Counted from the stretch's first letter, positions 51,116 through 62,788 are shown. The stretch: DNA of 64,000 bases from Heterobilharzia americana (GCA_944470555.2 OX104127.1:94574708-94638707); one strand, 5' to 3'. Program-made: numbers and translations. Notes: a model not told the origin generated them from the sequence alone.

Positions 51116-53265
51116 AAGCAATTATAGTTCACAGTACCTTTGAGAGGTTCTTAGTTTCTGAATATCAGTAAACAAAAGAGTTGGTGTGATATTTGGTATT
51201 TTGCTGTAGCAAAAAATGTTTGACTACCGGCGATGGTCGTTTACATATTTGGAAGGCATACTTTTGAACAAACTGTCAGTCTTGCAAATAATTTCTTCGT
51301 TCAAATTACTAACTAAAAAAAGTAGGCTTTTTATTGATGTAAGCCGAAGGCGATTTCAATTTATTATCTTCCTTACTAGCTACAGGGGGATGTCACTGGA
51401 AGAACACTTATAAGCTTAATAATGCAAATCAAACTCATGATCTATGCATAAGACAGGTGATTCATATGGAGAGCATCATATGTTAAATACTGAAGAATAA
51501 AAAGTGTATGCAGATCGATTTAAATCATGAAATAAATAAAATTCGATAAGATGTTTGCGAGAACTTATGAAAAGCAGGCCAGGCATGTATCCACGTTATA
51601 TACTGCCTTTACACTCACCGTATGATCAACCCATCATATATTCGGTATGATACCGAAACATGTGACGTTATTTCTGTTTTTCAGGTGTAAAGAAAAACAG
51701 CTGAAATTGCACCTATTATTGCCTTGCAACAAGGTAGTTTTTAGCAGTCATTAAAGACCATCTTGAACTAAAGCAATACTTGTAATCAGGTTACATAACA
51801 ACAAGCCTATAGGAAATGCCAGAAACTTTAAGTCAACCTCTTGAACCGTTTAAATTCATAAGGTATGAGTATTTGGGAATAGATAAAGAATGTGTTTAGT
51901 GCTACTTTTTCAATCACCTCAAAAATCATGCATCACTAGGCTTCATGATCTTACTACAATATCAAAAATTCAAATAAAAATCTCTGAATACAAAGAAGTC
52001 AAAACTCGCATGCTCACTCCTGTAGAGAATAAACTGAAATATATTGCCATCACATTTTCAAACTTACTGCAGATTGAAACGATTCAGAATCTTGCAAATA
52101 AATATTTCAGTGGAAATTAGCATAATCTTCTCATGTGTTCCTTTTTACCTCAGTAATTCAACACCATTTGTTTTCCTTACATCACGGTAATAATGCGGGT
52201 GAATTGTAGTATAAAGGAAGCTTTCAGTCTCAAAATTATTGTTTCTGGAAGGCACCACGAAACAAAGAAAAATACCTGCAGAAACTTTCATAAATCTTAA
52301 GCCTGAATAAACCTGCATTCCTCAGTGCTTCAAGTATACTCCCATGTGGCAGGTTTTGGAAAACGTTGGAAAACAACAAGCTAGAAAATAGAATGAACGG
52401 GTAATTATACTGCTGAATTCATGAGAAAGAATGACACATTTGATTTGTCCATAGTTATTTCTAACTATTTTTCATGTCCTATGACTTAGGATATATTTGC
52501 TTTACGCCAGTTACATATATCCTCTCTAAAATATCGTTTTTTCAGAAACCTGTCCACAGTTAAAATCATCGCAGTACATCCAACAGAATGTTTTTGTTAT
52601 ACGAACCGTGAATAGGCTTGGAAAGAGACCTTCTTAATTGGGCTCTCCAACAACATGGAGGATTGACGCACGTTACTTCATTCTCACTCATGCACAGCTT
52701 CATACTTCTATCATAACTGCAGTGTGATACTTGATTTGATGCTCATTACTCACAGAATACCTTTCTAATGTAGAGTACAGTCAAGAAACAGGCGTTACAT
52801 TTGGTGCAGCTGCAATTAGTCGCTTTTTTAAGGCAAGCCCTGTACCCTACTTTCACTACACACTCATGACACTTGAGAGGAACAGAATACTTCTAATATT
52901 TGGTGAATAAAATCCCACATTATCAGATTAAAAATTTATACAGATCCCAAACATCCATTAGTTGAAAGTTTCTCGCTGAATAAACTTAACTTAGACACCA
53001 GTGTAACCTAACGATACCATAAATCACCTGATATTTTTTTGAGCTTACGCTCATTTTGATCCACCCAAAGAGAAGTTATTATATATAATTAAACATTCAT
53101 TACAATGCGTAATCCTTTTTATGGGTGTGACTTCAGAAATCATCTGATCAGTGTGACAAGTGATTGATTAGTTAACTTAATCTCTCTTTTCTCTTTATTC
53201 GCTGAAATAATAATCAAAACAGAAGTCTTATCTAGTTGAAAAGTACCTGTTTACCGATAATAATT
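51116..53265. other. Gap, no recognisable features
   Basis: Short frames (65 and 76 codons at 51216 and 51890, plus) show no motif. Confidence 0.5.
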
Positions 53266-53308
53266 GATTTTTAAAAGCACTAATAATCATATTAGAAAAT
53301 AATACCAC
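53266..53308. repeat. 40-bp dispersed repeat, copy 2
   Basis: Near-identical core to 51076-51115, here without an adjacent recognisable SINE. Confidence 0.5.
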
Positions 53309-56077
53309 TATATCCATCTATATTTTATAAACGTACTATAATTTTAAAAGTAGTAGGTCTAAAAGTATCAAGAATTTTGATTAAGTGCATTTGAGTGCCA
53401 TATAGTGTCTCATGAATGAGTGTAGCGTCATCACTCACTCATCAACACCATTGTGAAAGCTCTTTAACCAAGTCTTCTGATAATGAAGACAAGGGACTTC
53501 CAGAAAACTATCATTCATTTATATGATAGATGAATAGAACACCCAGTGACTGAAGTAAAATTGAGTTCCACTCAGCAGAAGGGTCTTTGAGCTCACTTGG
53601 TAGATTAATGTGCAGGTAACTTCAAAATTACTGTTCAGAATTCTAGTGCAACCTATACTTTCAATGCAAAATCCTTGCCGATTCATTCAAACAAAGATGA
53701 GTTTACTCAACTGCAGCTATCCCTCATAGTTTCATACGCATGAATGTCAGCTGAGGTGTTATATTCCGTAGGAGAGGTTCCTTATGAGGACAGTTCCCAC
53801 CGAAATACTTAGTTATTTTTGGTACACTGAACTACAAATCTGCTTGACTACTGCAAGATCCGACAATCTTATTTGTTACTCAATAAATTGTTATATTATT
53901 TCTCCAGAAAATAAAAGTGTTGAGTCATTATCATTAGGTCACAGTCAGTTGGTAATTTTAAGGCGTAGAATAATGCTTAGTTAGTGCAAGATACAAAGAC
54001 ATAAACTAGTTGGTTCAGAAAAAATTGTTTTAGATAACATGGTTTTAGATAAAACAGAAGAATATCTTGTTAGCAAATTCTTTTGAACCTGAAGTACATC
54101 AAAGTTAAAAGACTTGCTTTCAGAAGTTGATCCTAAGTCTTCAATCAACGAGTTTTACAATGATAGCCAATGAAAGAGGTTCAACCGGATGACAGCAGAA
54201 AATTCAGTAAGCGTGTTTATTTATTCTTCAGTCACGATTTCCTCCAGATAAATGAAAGCAAGATAACCCACTTACGCGACGAAGCGCGTATGAATCGCAT
54301 ATGCTGCACAATTAGGCAGCAGTTTACTTGTTGACGGCATTGTTTCATATACCTAACGTATGCTTTTATTTAAAAACAATCATCCATCACCTTGTACTTG
54401 GATACTTTTTTATCTAAATAGTATTGACTGTTAGAAATGTTGCACCTCAGTTTCACCGGTTTCTCAGACTTCTAAATTATGCATATAAACACTGTAGTGT
54501 GTTTCGTAACGACCTACCCTTTCCCCCTGATAAAATGAGCTAATAAGAAGTCTTCTAAATATTTATGCCCTGCTCCACCTACTGACTAAGGTCATCAGAC
54601 AAACTAGTCATAAAACAGGCAACGAAAATCGTCTCAAACCTCATTTATTTGTATTGCGTAAACACTTTACAATTAAAGTTATGTTAAAAGTTATGGCCTA
54701 AAATATCTGAGTTGATCACTGTAGAAAGGACCTAAGTAGTTACAAACTAACTGCTGAATTTACCCTGATTGATGAGCTCTGACGAATTATGCTAACTTCA
54801 TTATAATGCTAACACAACAAAATAAATTAGGTGGAATTAAGCTCCATCACAGTACTCGAATCCCAATCGCATAAACATACAAACCTTGCTTTTACATGAA
54901 GCTGTAACTCTTCTGCTGGAATCGATAAAGCGTACTTAGCCTCACGTTAATCGAAGTGTTTCAGTTATCATATCGTAACTAGCGTAGAACGTAACAAAAT
55001 GACATTTTAAAGACATATTTGACTGAAAAACTTAATCGTAACCACCTGCTAATTGTCTAAGTAAGAGAAATACCTAAATGTTGGTCAGGAAGCTAGTATT
55101 CCATTATTTTGATGTGCTGACTTAATCCCAGTACAGTACGATAAACAACATATATTTAAGTTTGGGATTTATTGATATACTTCATTCATGACAGCTAACA
55201 AAACTTAAAATTAACACCATTATATCACTAGATATCTGTCGTGCATTTCATAATAATCATTAATGACTTCCACCTTTGGTGTATCAAACAAAGAGTTTGA
55301 TTTTTGAAAAGTATACAGTCTAGATAAATTAGGGGTAACATCTTTGACTAAAGTGTAGAAAGTTTCCATTCGCAGTCATGGCGGCCCTTTTTTCCCCCCT
55401 ATTTACACAGAATTTACATATTCATGAATGTCACAAGCCATTAGACAAATATTCCGGAGTTTCTTCGATTTTCCTTCATAATTTGATGGAATAGAATGTT
55501 CTTATCATTTTTTCTTCGAATAAGGTGCATAACTAGGATTCATTCACTCACCTGACTCAGCTTACTCTCCGAAATTAATTATCATATTCGGCAGTCCGTG
55601 AAGTTTGATATAGTTCGTTTACCATATAGTTTCATTCAACCCAGAATTATTCCAATGTTAGGTGACATCGGTAACTGCTACGAAACATATAGTAACAGTT
55701 TTAATGTCAGATTCTCCCATTCATTTCACGACATACGGGTGAACTTCCTGAGCATGGTGCAGTGTTTCATAAATTAGCAAGCATTATAATTTAACCATAT
55801 AAAGTAGGAATTGGAGGTATTACAACCAATTCTAGTGACAATAGAACCAAATAGTTCTTAAATCTAAATATTTAGGTGCATCCGTTTAAATATACAGCCC
55901 CAAATAAAGTCAGAAGTTAATCAACCAATTTGTAGACTTTGAAATCAAATTTTAACGTCATACAATGCAACAAAGGAGCTCTGGGTAAGTAGCTTATGGA
56001 GGATAATCGATTTCCACATAAAACAATGAAAAACCAAATTCCCTTTCTCACCCTTCCACTCTCCAACAATTAAATGT
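53309..56077. other. Gap, no recognisable features
   Basis: AT-rich. A T-arm-like CTCGAATCCC at about 54855 lacks a box A. No coding motif. Confidence 0.5.
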
Positions 56078-56179
56078 ATTTTTAGTTGTCCTTTGGGTCC
56101 CTAGTGGAACATACGGCTTCAATAGCACATATCAACTTCACTCTCTTCTCTTCCCCATGACTGCCCACAAACTTCCATT

Positions 56180-57631
56180 TCTACCTCACACCATCCTCTG
56201 CATGTCACCCTCACCTTGGACGCCAAACTCGTCGTTTCCCCTTTGGGTTCCACTCGACGGCCTGGTGAATCATGTCCCCAACTAGCCTTCTCAGTGTTTG
56301 CCCAAACAACCCACCTCCAGTTTCTCTTGAATCTTTCTTAGGCGACGGGTTCTTGGTTAGTTCACTGTCAGCCAGCCAGCCAGCCAGAGTGAGATCCTCG
56401 TTGCTTATTCTTATCGCTCTAGCCATCTGATCTTCAGTGTCAGTATCGAGTGAGCCTAGGCAGCAGTTGTTGATGAATGTCTGTAGTTTGTTCGAAGTAC
56501 TTTCGTAACGCACCGAGTTTCCGAATCATCACGTGGGAGCACTGACTCACTTGACTGAATTAGTGTTGCAAATCCAGATCTTGTTCACTCTTTACGCTGA
56601 GTACAATGCAGTGTGGTGCAGTACAGTACAGTGCAGTAGATCTCCACACTCATCTCAGATAATGAAGGCCTGTCTTGCTGTCTTTCCGATCCTGGCTGCT
56701 TCCACATCCTCATCTGTGCCTGAGTCACCACCCCTACTTGAAACGATGCTGCCTTCCCTAAGCAGGTAGCTGAAACAAACAACTTCCTTGACATTTCTAC
56801 CGTCAATGCTCATTCATGCTTCTTCTCGATGTTCTTATGGTAGTTGGTTGTGAATCTTCATCACCTCCACCTCTGTCTTCTCTACACTCACCTGAAGTCC
56901 CGTCCTCTCTGCCTCCCTCCTCCTCTCTAACTTGTTGGTTTTCGCCTGCAGATCTTCCAGTTTGTGTCACATTTGACATTTGACTCAAATCATCATCGAT
57001 GGCGAAATCCAAATATTCTCCTGACGTCTTTCCATCGGTCCAACCAGCCTATCCACATCTTCTCACTCCTCACGGTTTGCTGCATGATCCAGTCCACCAC
57101 AATCACCAAGATCATGGCTGACAGTCAGCGGCAAATTTGTCTCACTCCTGTCCCCTGTCTTCACTTCAAAGGCGTCACTCAGCCTTCCATTGTCAATCAC
57201 TCGGCATGTCGCCTCTTCATATACCTGCTGTTGAATGACATTGATGATGGTTTGTGACACGAGAACCGTGGTGTTGAAGCAGCTGCTTGTCAAATTACTT
57301 CTCGATCGACGCCTCGATAGCAGCCATTTTGAAGTTGGATGAAGTTGAGTTGAGGTAGAATTGAGTTGACTGTCACTTCACGCTCTGTTCTATGATGATG
57401 TGTGGCGTAACTTTGCGATTTCATCGTCAAATGATTAGTACTTCCTGAAACTAGCCAGCCTGTTCCGATCGTAATTTCGAATCGAGTGCATGCCTTGGTG
57501 TCTGCAGGATGATGCGCCTCAATATTTAGCTTGAGGTGTACAGGAGCATGTATCCGCCCCAGTTCTGGTAAGGACTTAGGTGTCTCTCCCTGAAAATTTG
57601 ACAAGGCAGCCCCTCTTCCAATCAGTCGCAT
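56180..57631 (-). pseudogene. Reverse transcriptase and C-terminal remnant of RTE copy F
   Basis: Domain A in the frame 57290-57631 reads NFIQLQNGCYRGVDREVI, with the same loss of catalytic Asp residues as E. The polymerase box near 56986-57012 reads FAIDDDLSQM (E has FAIDGDLSQM). 56211-56513 retains NKLQTFINNC, TDTEDQMARAIRISNEDLTL and the terminal GKRRVWRPR. The RT entry motif is missing because of the foreign segment. Non-functional. Confidence 0.8.
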
Positions 57632-58045
57632 GTCACATTAGGCCTTATAGTTTGAATTGATGTCTTTAATATACTGTATATTTTTCCAACCTCTCTCTTT
57701 TACTCACTTCTTCTAATGTTCGAACAAATGGGTTGAACTACATTTAAATCAGGTCAAATTTCCTGGTAAACAATATTCTTTATGATGCCTTGGCTTTTAT
57801 AGACAGTGTGATACATACATAAACGCTTGGGGTAACTTCTGCGAAACTTATAATATCCAGTCTTATAATGGTGATGTTGGAGTCTTTATAACCTTCCAGA
57901 AAACAAACAAATTTTTAAAAGTGCTACCGGATACATATATTTAGACCGAAAAATAAATAGTCAAATTTTTATTTCAGGTTAATTCTAACCAGGTATTGAA
58001 ATCTGTTGCAAAACTACTGAAAACCTTGTGGTATAGGATAGCAAT
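57632..58045. other. Non-homologous segment inside RTE copy F
   Basis: AT-rich sequence with no similarity that I can see to any other RTE copy. It is bounded by element sequence in correct order and orientation on both sides (E-equivalent positions about 34033 and 34497). No coding frame, no terminal repeats. Confidence 0.7.
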
Positions 58046-58599
58046 TCGATCCGTTATCCTTCAACGCACTCTTCTTCGCTTCTTTATCCAGTGTGGTATT
58101 TTATAGGTTGTGTTCAGTCACTCTTCTCGCTGTTCATCACTGCACTGCACTGCACTGCAATGCACTGCAATGCCCTGGTTCATCTTCTGATTCACCATCA
58201 ACATCACCATCTTCCTACCACTCCTCCATCAGCCTCCATGTGTCCATCGAGATCCATTCCTTGTCCTGTCTTCTTCCTCCCGCCTTCCCAACATCGTCAT
58301 ACACATTTCCCATCACGTCACTTTCACAGAGTTCCAGTGTTCTCCTCCGAAGGTCCACCCAAAGGAATGTTCTTCAATGTCTACCATTCTACCCTCATCA
58401 TTGCCTGACGTGAAGATTTCCTTCCTACTTGCGTCCTTCAGTTCAGTTCAGTTGAGTTCAGTTCCACTTCTGGGTGGGTGTTCAACTTGAACTGTGGTCT
58501 ATCATCACCAACTTGCTTGAAGACTTTCAACTTGATTTTGAAGGTAAGTTCCTTGCACGAGATGGTGGTGTGAGTGGTGTGAACCTACATCATGAGAGA

Positions 58600-58920
58600 G
58601 TCTTCGATGCTGTTGGGGACATCATGATGTCCCCTCGATAACGCAGTTTGCTGTGCTGGTGATTGTCGTCTGAGTGACAATATTGGAGTAGATGATTGAC
58701 TCTCCTCTCCAGTTGACAGTTTGGAGAGTCCACTTGCATTCCTTGTGCAGAAACCCCACAGATTCTCAGTCTGGTACTTCTATGCTATACCTTGTTATTT
58801 CTGTTTGGCAATCTGGGCATCCTTGCCAGCCAGCTTCAAACATTGTGTGGACATTCCATGTGCTCATGTTTACTTTCGCTTTCATCGAGAGGGAGATGAA
58901 ACATCGGCCAATTGGCTTCC
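58600..58920 (-). pseudogene. Half endonuclease of RTE copy F
   Basis: Aligns with E 33175-33500, including the deletion junction (CTACATCATGAGAGAGTC at about 58586-58603 on the plus strand). The N-terminal ATGAAAGCGAAAGTAAAC is present near 58885 (minus). Frame broken; GDxN region deleted. Confidence 0.72.
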
Positions 58921-59349
58921 CTAAGTGTTTCACCAAGTGGTGTTATTTCGTCTCTCCAATTCCAGCTAGGAATTAGTTGATTTTTATTTTTTATAATTTC
59001 TTTGTGTTTTGAAGTTTCTTTGGGGATTGGATCGGTTTTGCTGGCTAGGGTTTCTAGCCGTATGACCAATTTTCCCTCTTTATCCGGGCTTAGGACCTAG
59101 TAGTAACTAGTGAACTAGTTACCTAGGTACCTAAAGTAATCACGGTAATAGTTTTTTATGTGTAAAATTGTGTGAAATGTACCAGCGACTTGAGATAATT
59201 GTGTTTTTCACCTGAATTCTGAATACATTCTATATATACAGTGTATCGAAATTTTTAATAATGAATTATTCTGCCACGGTTTAAAGTATAATAAATGATA
59301 CGAAAAAACTATTTCATGTGCTGATCTAACAAAAGGAACGAATTAACCT

Positions 59350-59427
59350 GTCTGCTTGCCGAACTTTTGCTCCTTATCCGTGCCTAGGCCCGGGCAGTAA
59401 CTGGCAAACGAGTTAACTAGGCAAGAT
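59350..59427 (-). mobile_element. Isolated remnant resembling an RTE 5' leader
   Basis: Minus strand begins AATCTTGCCTAGTTAACTCG and aligns with the 5' terminus of copy C (AACCTCGCCTGGTTAACTAG), including GTTACT, the G/C-rich stem region, CCTA and GGATAAGGAG. Only the first ~80 bases match and no coding part follows. It may be the head of a related or non-autonomous family. Confidence 0.55.
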
Positions 59428-59744
59428 TACTTTCTATGAATAAGTGCTCTTTTTAAGATGTTAATGACAGATTCCAAACATTACAATTGAAATATTTCAC
59501 TTGAAGTGGTCAAGAAAAACTGTCAGATATATACCAAAGTGAACTATCAATATCCTTGAGAAATACACTTATCTCACGTTGATATTCATTATAGACTGAC
59601 ATCAGTTGGCGAGCCAATGATGGCATGCAGGTTGTATGCAAGGACAGTTACTCAACGACGGCACTGGAATGAAGTCATGCTATATCGTGAATTGACAGAG
59701 TTAGGTATGAACCGTTGATTACCGACTTAAAGACTCAATGTTAA

Positions 59745-59880
59745 CTTGCTGGCTGTGGAGCCTAAAGGTCCTGTGCTCGATCCCCAGCAGGGTTATGGAT
59801 GCACACTGCTGAGTATTCCCATCCTGGGACGAAACGGTTATCCAGTCCTGCCAGGTTTTCAATGGCTATTCATCTAATGT
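59745..59880 (+). mobile_element. tRNA-derived SINE with hammerhead, second type
   Basis: GGTCCTGTGCTCGATCCCCA (box B/T-arm) and GGATGCACACTGCTGAG lead into a hammerhead, then CCTGCCAGGTTTTCAATGGC. This order matches a schistosome hammerhead SINE type different from that at 48.7 kb: stem I uses ACTG/CAGT, and the 3' side has CCAGGTTTTC. Confidence 0.7.
59803..59850 (+). ncRNA. Hammerhead ribozyme (second type)
   Basis: Stem I ACTG (59805-59808) pairs perfectly with CAGT (59843-59846). Core CTGAGTA (59809-59815) differs from CTGANGA at the G. Stem II TCCC (59817-59820) and GGGA (59826-59829) pair perfectly. GAAAC (59831-59835) is intact. Cleavage would follow ATC at 59842. Stem III is weak (ACGGTTAT). 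Probably impaired by the core G-to-T change. Confidence 0.65.
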
Positions 59881-60282
59881 CTGTTTATCATGATTGTTGA
59901 CCTGAAATCAGTGAACAAATCCCTATAAACATTCATTTATGTTAAATTACATTTTTTTTTATCATATAGTAGGAAGTTAATGAAATAATTACCACATAAA
60001 TTAGTCGAAAATAGGTTCTGAAATATTGATATCAATGCATCATTCTAGTTTATGTAAGTCAAATTTCTAAATCAAGAGTGATTACAAACCAATGAATTTT
60101 TAAAAACCAATAACTGACTACTATCCAGAAAGTATTAGTGACTTTCTTCGAGCTTGGTTTCTAATATTTAACTGGTCTATATAGTCATAAAGTTGAAAGT
60201 GAAGAAGATGTCCACTAATGACGTTCAAGGATGGTAGTACTGCGTTGAAAAATGATGGAAGTAGGAGAAGCTAGATAATTTG

Positions 60283-60445
60283 GTTCTTACGCAGTGACCC
60301 AGTGAAAGGGATCTTGCCTTGAAATATCATCTTCCTAAGCTCAATCCCTTTTGATGTTGTGGGTACGTACTAGTGAGGAGTGAAAGAATATAATTCAACA
60401 GCTGTTTAGTGATCAAGGTTTTCAGTAGCTATCCAGTATATATAC
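60283..60445 (+). mobile_element. tRNA-derived SINE, decayed hammerhead
   Basis: CGCAGTGACCCAGTGAAAGG (box A region), CTTGCCTTGAAATATC (anticodon arm), TAAGCTCAATCCCTTTTG (box B), GTTGTGGGTACGTACTAGTG and AGGAGTG (start of a second-type hammerhead), then AAGGTTTTCAGTAGC (3' side). The central catalytic part is lost. Same orientation as the SINE 400 bp upstream. Confidence 0.6.
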
Positions 60446-62217
60446 CATTTCTTGATGAAATCAATTTTCAAACCAACAAATCCTTACAAACCAACTAGGG
60501 AATATTTTCCTAGTTAACTAGAAAGTGAGCTAGAATCTTTTGTTTCCACACATCAGGCCCTGACTGTTGCTTTTACGACAGTAAAATGAAATCCTAATCT
60601 GAACTACCATTTTGGATCAACAAACCATAATGCCAATTCCTTCCTTTATGCACACTTGTTTGATACATTCCATGTAGGTTCTGAAATGTTGTCAGTCACT
60701 TATCATGCCTGAGTTACAGAGAAGAAGTGTGCTTTGTATAAACTGTTCTACACTAATACTGATTTATTAATTTCAGAAAGTATGGAAGTATCTGAATAGT
60801 GCTGAGTATTGTTTGATTAAATAAAATAATTATGCAGTCGATATATAAAGTAGTACGTATACTGCATTCAGATAGAAATAAAACAATGATGTAACCGGAA
60901 TGACACAAAAATAAGTATATTTATTTTTGGTAGCTGCTAAATTTTTCACTAGATGAGGGAATATGCTAGTTAGGAAAACGTCAATGAAGTTGTGCATAAA
61001 TGGCTGAGAGATAACACACAAAAACATCGCACAGATTGAACTGCACTATTTCTTCAGAACATCAGTTGTATTATTGATTCAATAGACTACATGAAAATAT
61101 TCAAATTAACTTTACCTTTAATGGAATTAAACTCACTGATAAAACATTTAAAAACGACTTGGACGAAGTAAAACGAATGGATAAGATGACACATCAGTAT
61201 AAATGTGTCAGCATGTATACACGTATTCATAAATCTCATGCCTATCATTTCATTATGAAGGTGCAAAAATTAACAGTAGGTGTATACTCTAAGTTCTCTA
61301 TATAGGGTGTTCAGATTAGTTACAATAACTGATGTGGCTGAGTCGAAGTAGGACGTGGGTTCTAATAATAAACAAAACGAGTAGTAACGCAACTAGACTG
61401 GATACGAATGGTGCGACTATTTTCCCCCACACCCGATGCTTCGCTGAGGAGCGAAAAACAAAAGACAAAAGACGGGCCTGTAACTTATTTGAGAAAAACA
61501 ATTTTGTTTGACAAAAAATAGTATTTATATGCATCTTCTGCTCAGAAAATGATGCCCCGAGATAACCAATCAGATGGGAATAAATCAAGATCTGAAACGA
61601 AAATATTTCTACCCTAACGAATGACCTTGAATGATGGTTTCCATTTTTGGCCACTTCTCACCAATAAACTGTTTTCAAACAAAAGAGAAAATTGAATATT
61701 CCATTTGATTTCTTTCTGGCAGAACTCATCAATAAGTTAGGAAAAAAGAATTCAGAAGAGTTGATAACCACAGTTGAAATGTACTGTCACTAAAATGAGT
61801 AACCAAAAGTGAGTTGAATGCAGCTTCAACAGTACTAAAAAGGGGTCCGGACTATTTGAGTCGCTGCATGGACGGAAAAACAGCCTGTCCTGGCAGTAAT
61901 GCTCGTGGATTTGTCTCTGATGGTCATATCTCCTTACATTTATTCTCATGGTCTTTTGTTTTCATTCACTTCTTTTGCAACCATATCACCGCAAGGCGTA
62001 TCCTTATAAATCAATACCAGTTATACTCTGGTTTTATTCATAAAGTATTTATAAAGATGAGACTAAATTTTTTCTGTAAGATATAGAATTTCTCCTTTTT
62101 TTCACTTCCTTAGATAATGAACTAACTTATCTACGTCTTCAGTAGTCTTGATGTTAATTTTTAAAAAAGTGTTTTTGATACCACTCTATCTGCTATCATT
62201 TGATACAGTTGTGGTTG
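60446..62217. other. Rest of tandem unit 1, no recognised gene
   Basis: Frames of 65-112 codons (60830-61027 minus, 61316-61654 minus, 61814-62086 plus) have no motif. On the minus strand an ATTGG (CCAAT-type) element near 61563 lies about 35 bases upstream of TATAAATAC near 61527, a spacing seen in promoters and LTR U3 regions. No LTR ends or primer-binding site could be confirmed. Confidence 0.35.
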
Positions 62218-62257
62218 TATTTCATGTGCTGATCTAACAAAAGGAACGAATTAACCT

Positions 62258-62335
62258 GTCTGCTTGCCGAACTTTTGCTCCTTATCCGTGCCTAGGCCCG
62301 GGCAGTAACTGGCAAACGAGTTAACTAGGCAAGAT
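62258..62335 (-). mobile_element. RTE-5'-leader-like remnant, duplicate copy
   Basis: Same sequence as 59350-59427, carried by the tandem duplication rather than by a separate insertion. Confidence 0.55.
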
Positions 62336-62652
62336 TACTTTCTATGAATAAGTGCTCTTTTTAAGATGTTAATGACAGATTCCAAACATTACAATTGAAA
62401 TATTTCACTTGAAGTGGTCAAGAAAAACTGTCAGATATATACCAAAGTGAACTATCAATATCCTTGAGAAATACACTTATCTCACGTTGATATTCATTAT
62501 AGACTGACATCAGTTGGCGAGCCAATGATGGCATGCAGGTTGTATGCAAGGACAGTTACTCAACGACGGCACTGGAATGAAGTCATGCTATATCGTGAAT
62601 TGACAGAGTTAGGTATGAACCGTTGATTACCGACTTAAAGACTCAATGTTAA

Positions 62653-62788
62653 CTTGCTGGCTGTGGAGCCTAAAGGTCCTGTGCTCGATCCCCAGCAGGG
62701 TTATGGATGCACACTGCTGAGTATTCCCATCCTGGGACGAAACGGTTATCCAGTCCTGCCAGGTTTTCAATGGCTATTCATCTAATGT
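62653..62788 (+). mobile_element. Second-type hammerhead SINE, duplicate copy
   Basis: Identical to 59745-59880 by duplication. Confidence 0.7.
62711..62758 (+). ncRNA. Hammerhead ribozyme (second type), duplicate copy
   Basis: Identical to 59803-59850, with the same CTGAGTA core change. Confidence 0.65.

Larger units (their letters stand above)
56078..59125 (-). mobile_element. RTE-clade retrotransposon, copy F (internally deleted and interrupted)
   Basis: Closest relative of E: same roughly 508-bp endonuclease deletion and same GAACT repeat (58437-58467). The 3' end is near 56078-56090, and the 5' end near 59125 after GGTAACTAGTTCACTAGTTA (element sense). Between about 57632 and 58045 it carries roughly 414 bp of unrelated AT-rich sequence in place of the roughly 465 bp that E has there. 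Short tandem expansions not seen in E: CACTG units at 58138-58170 and CCAG units near 56375-56395. Confidence 0.92.
59310..62217 (+). repeat. 2908-bp tandem duplication, unit 1
   Basis: Starts at TATTTCATGTGCTGATC and is followed immediately by the same sequence at 62218. Every position I compared between 59310-61092 and 62218-64000 is identical with a constant offset of 2908, including a T-homopolymer. The unit holds an RTE-5'-like remnant, two tRNA-derived SINEs and about 1.1 kb without recognisable features. Confidence 0.95.

Noticed and set aside
54841..54880. Box B-like CTCGAATCCC as tRNA or SINE
   Set aside because: No box A or cloverleaf in the preceding sequence.
61312..61690. Possible solo LTR (TGTTCAG... 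on the plus strand, AATAAA near 61.66 kb)
   Set aside because: No matching terminal ends, target-site duplication or primer-binding site could be identified.
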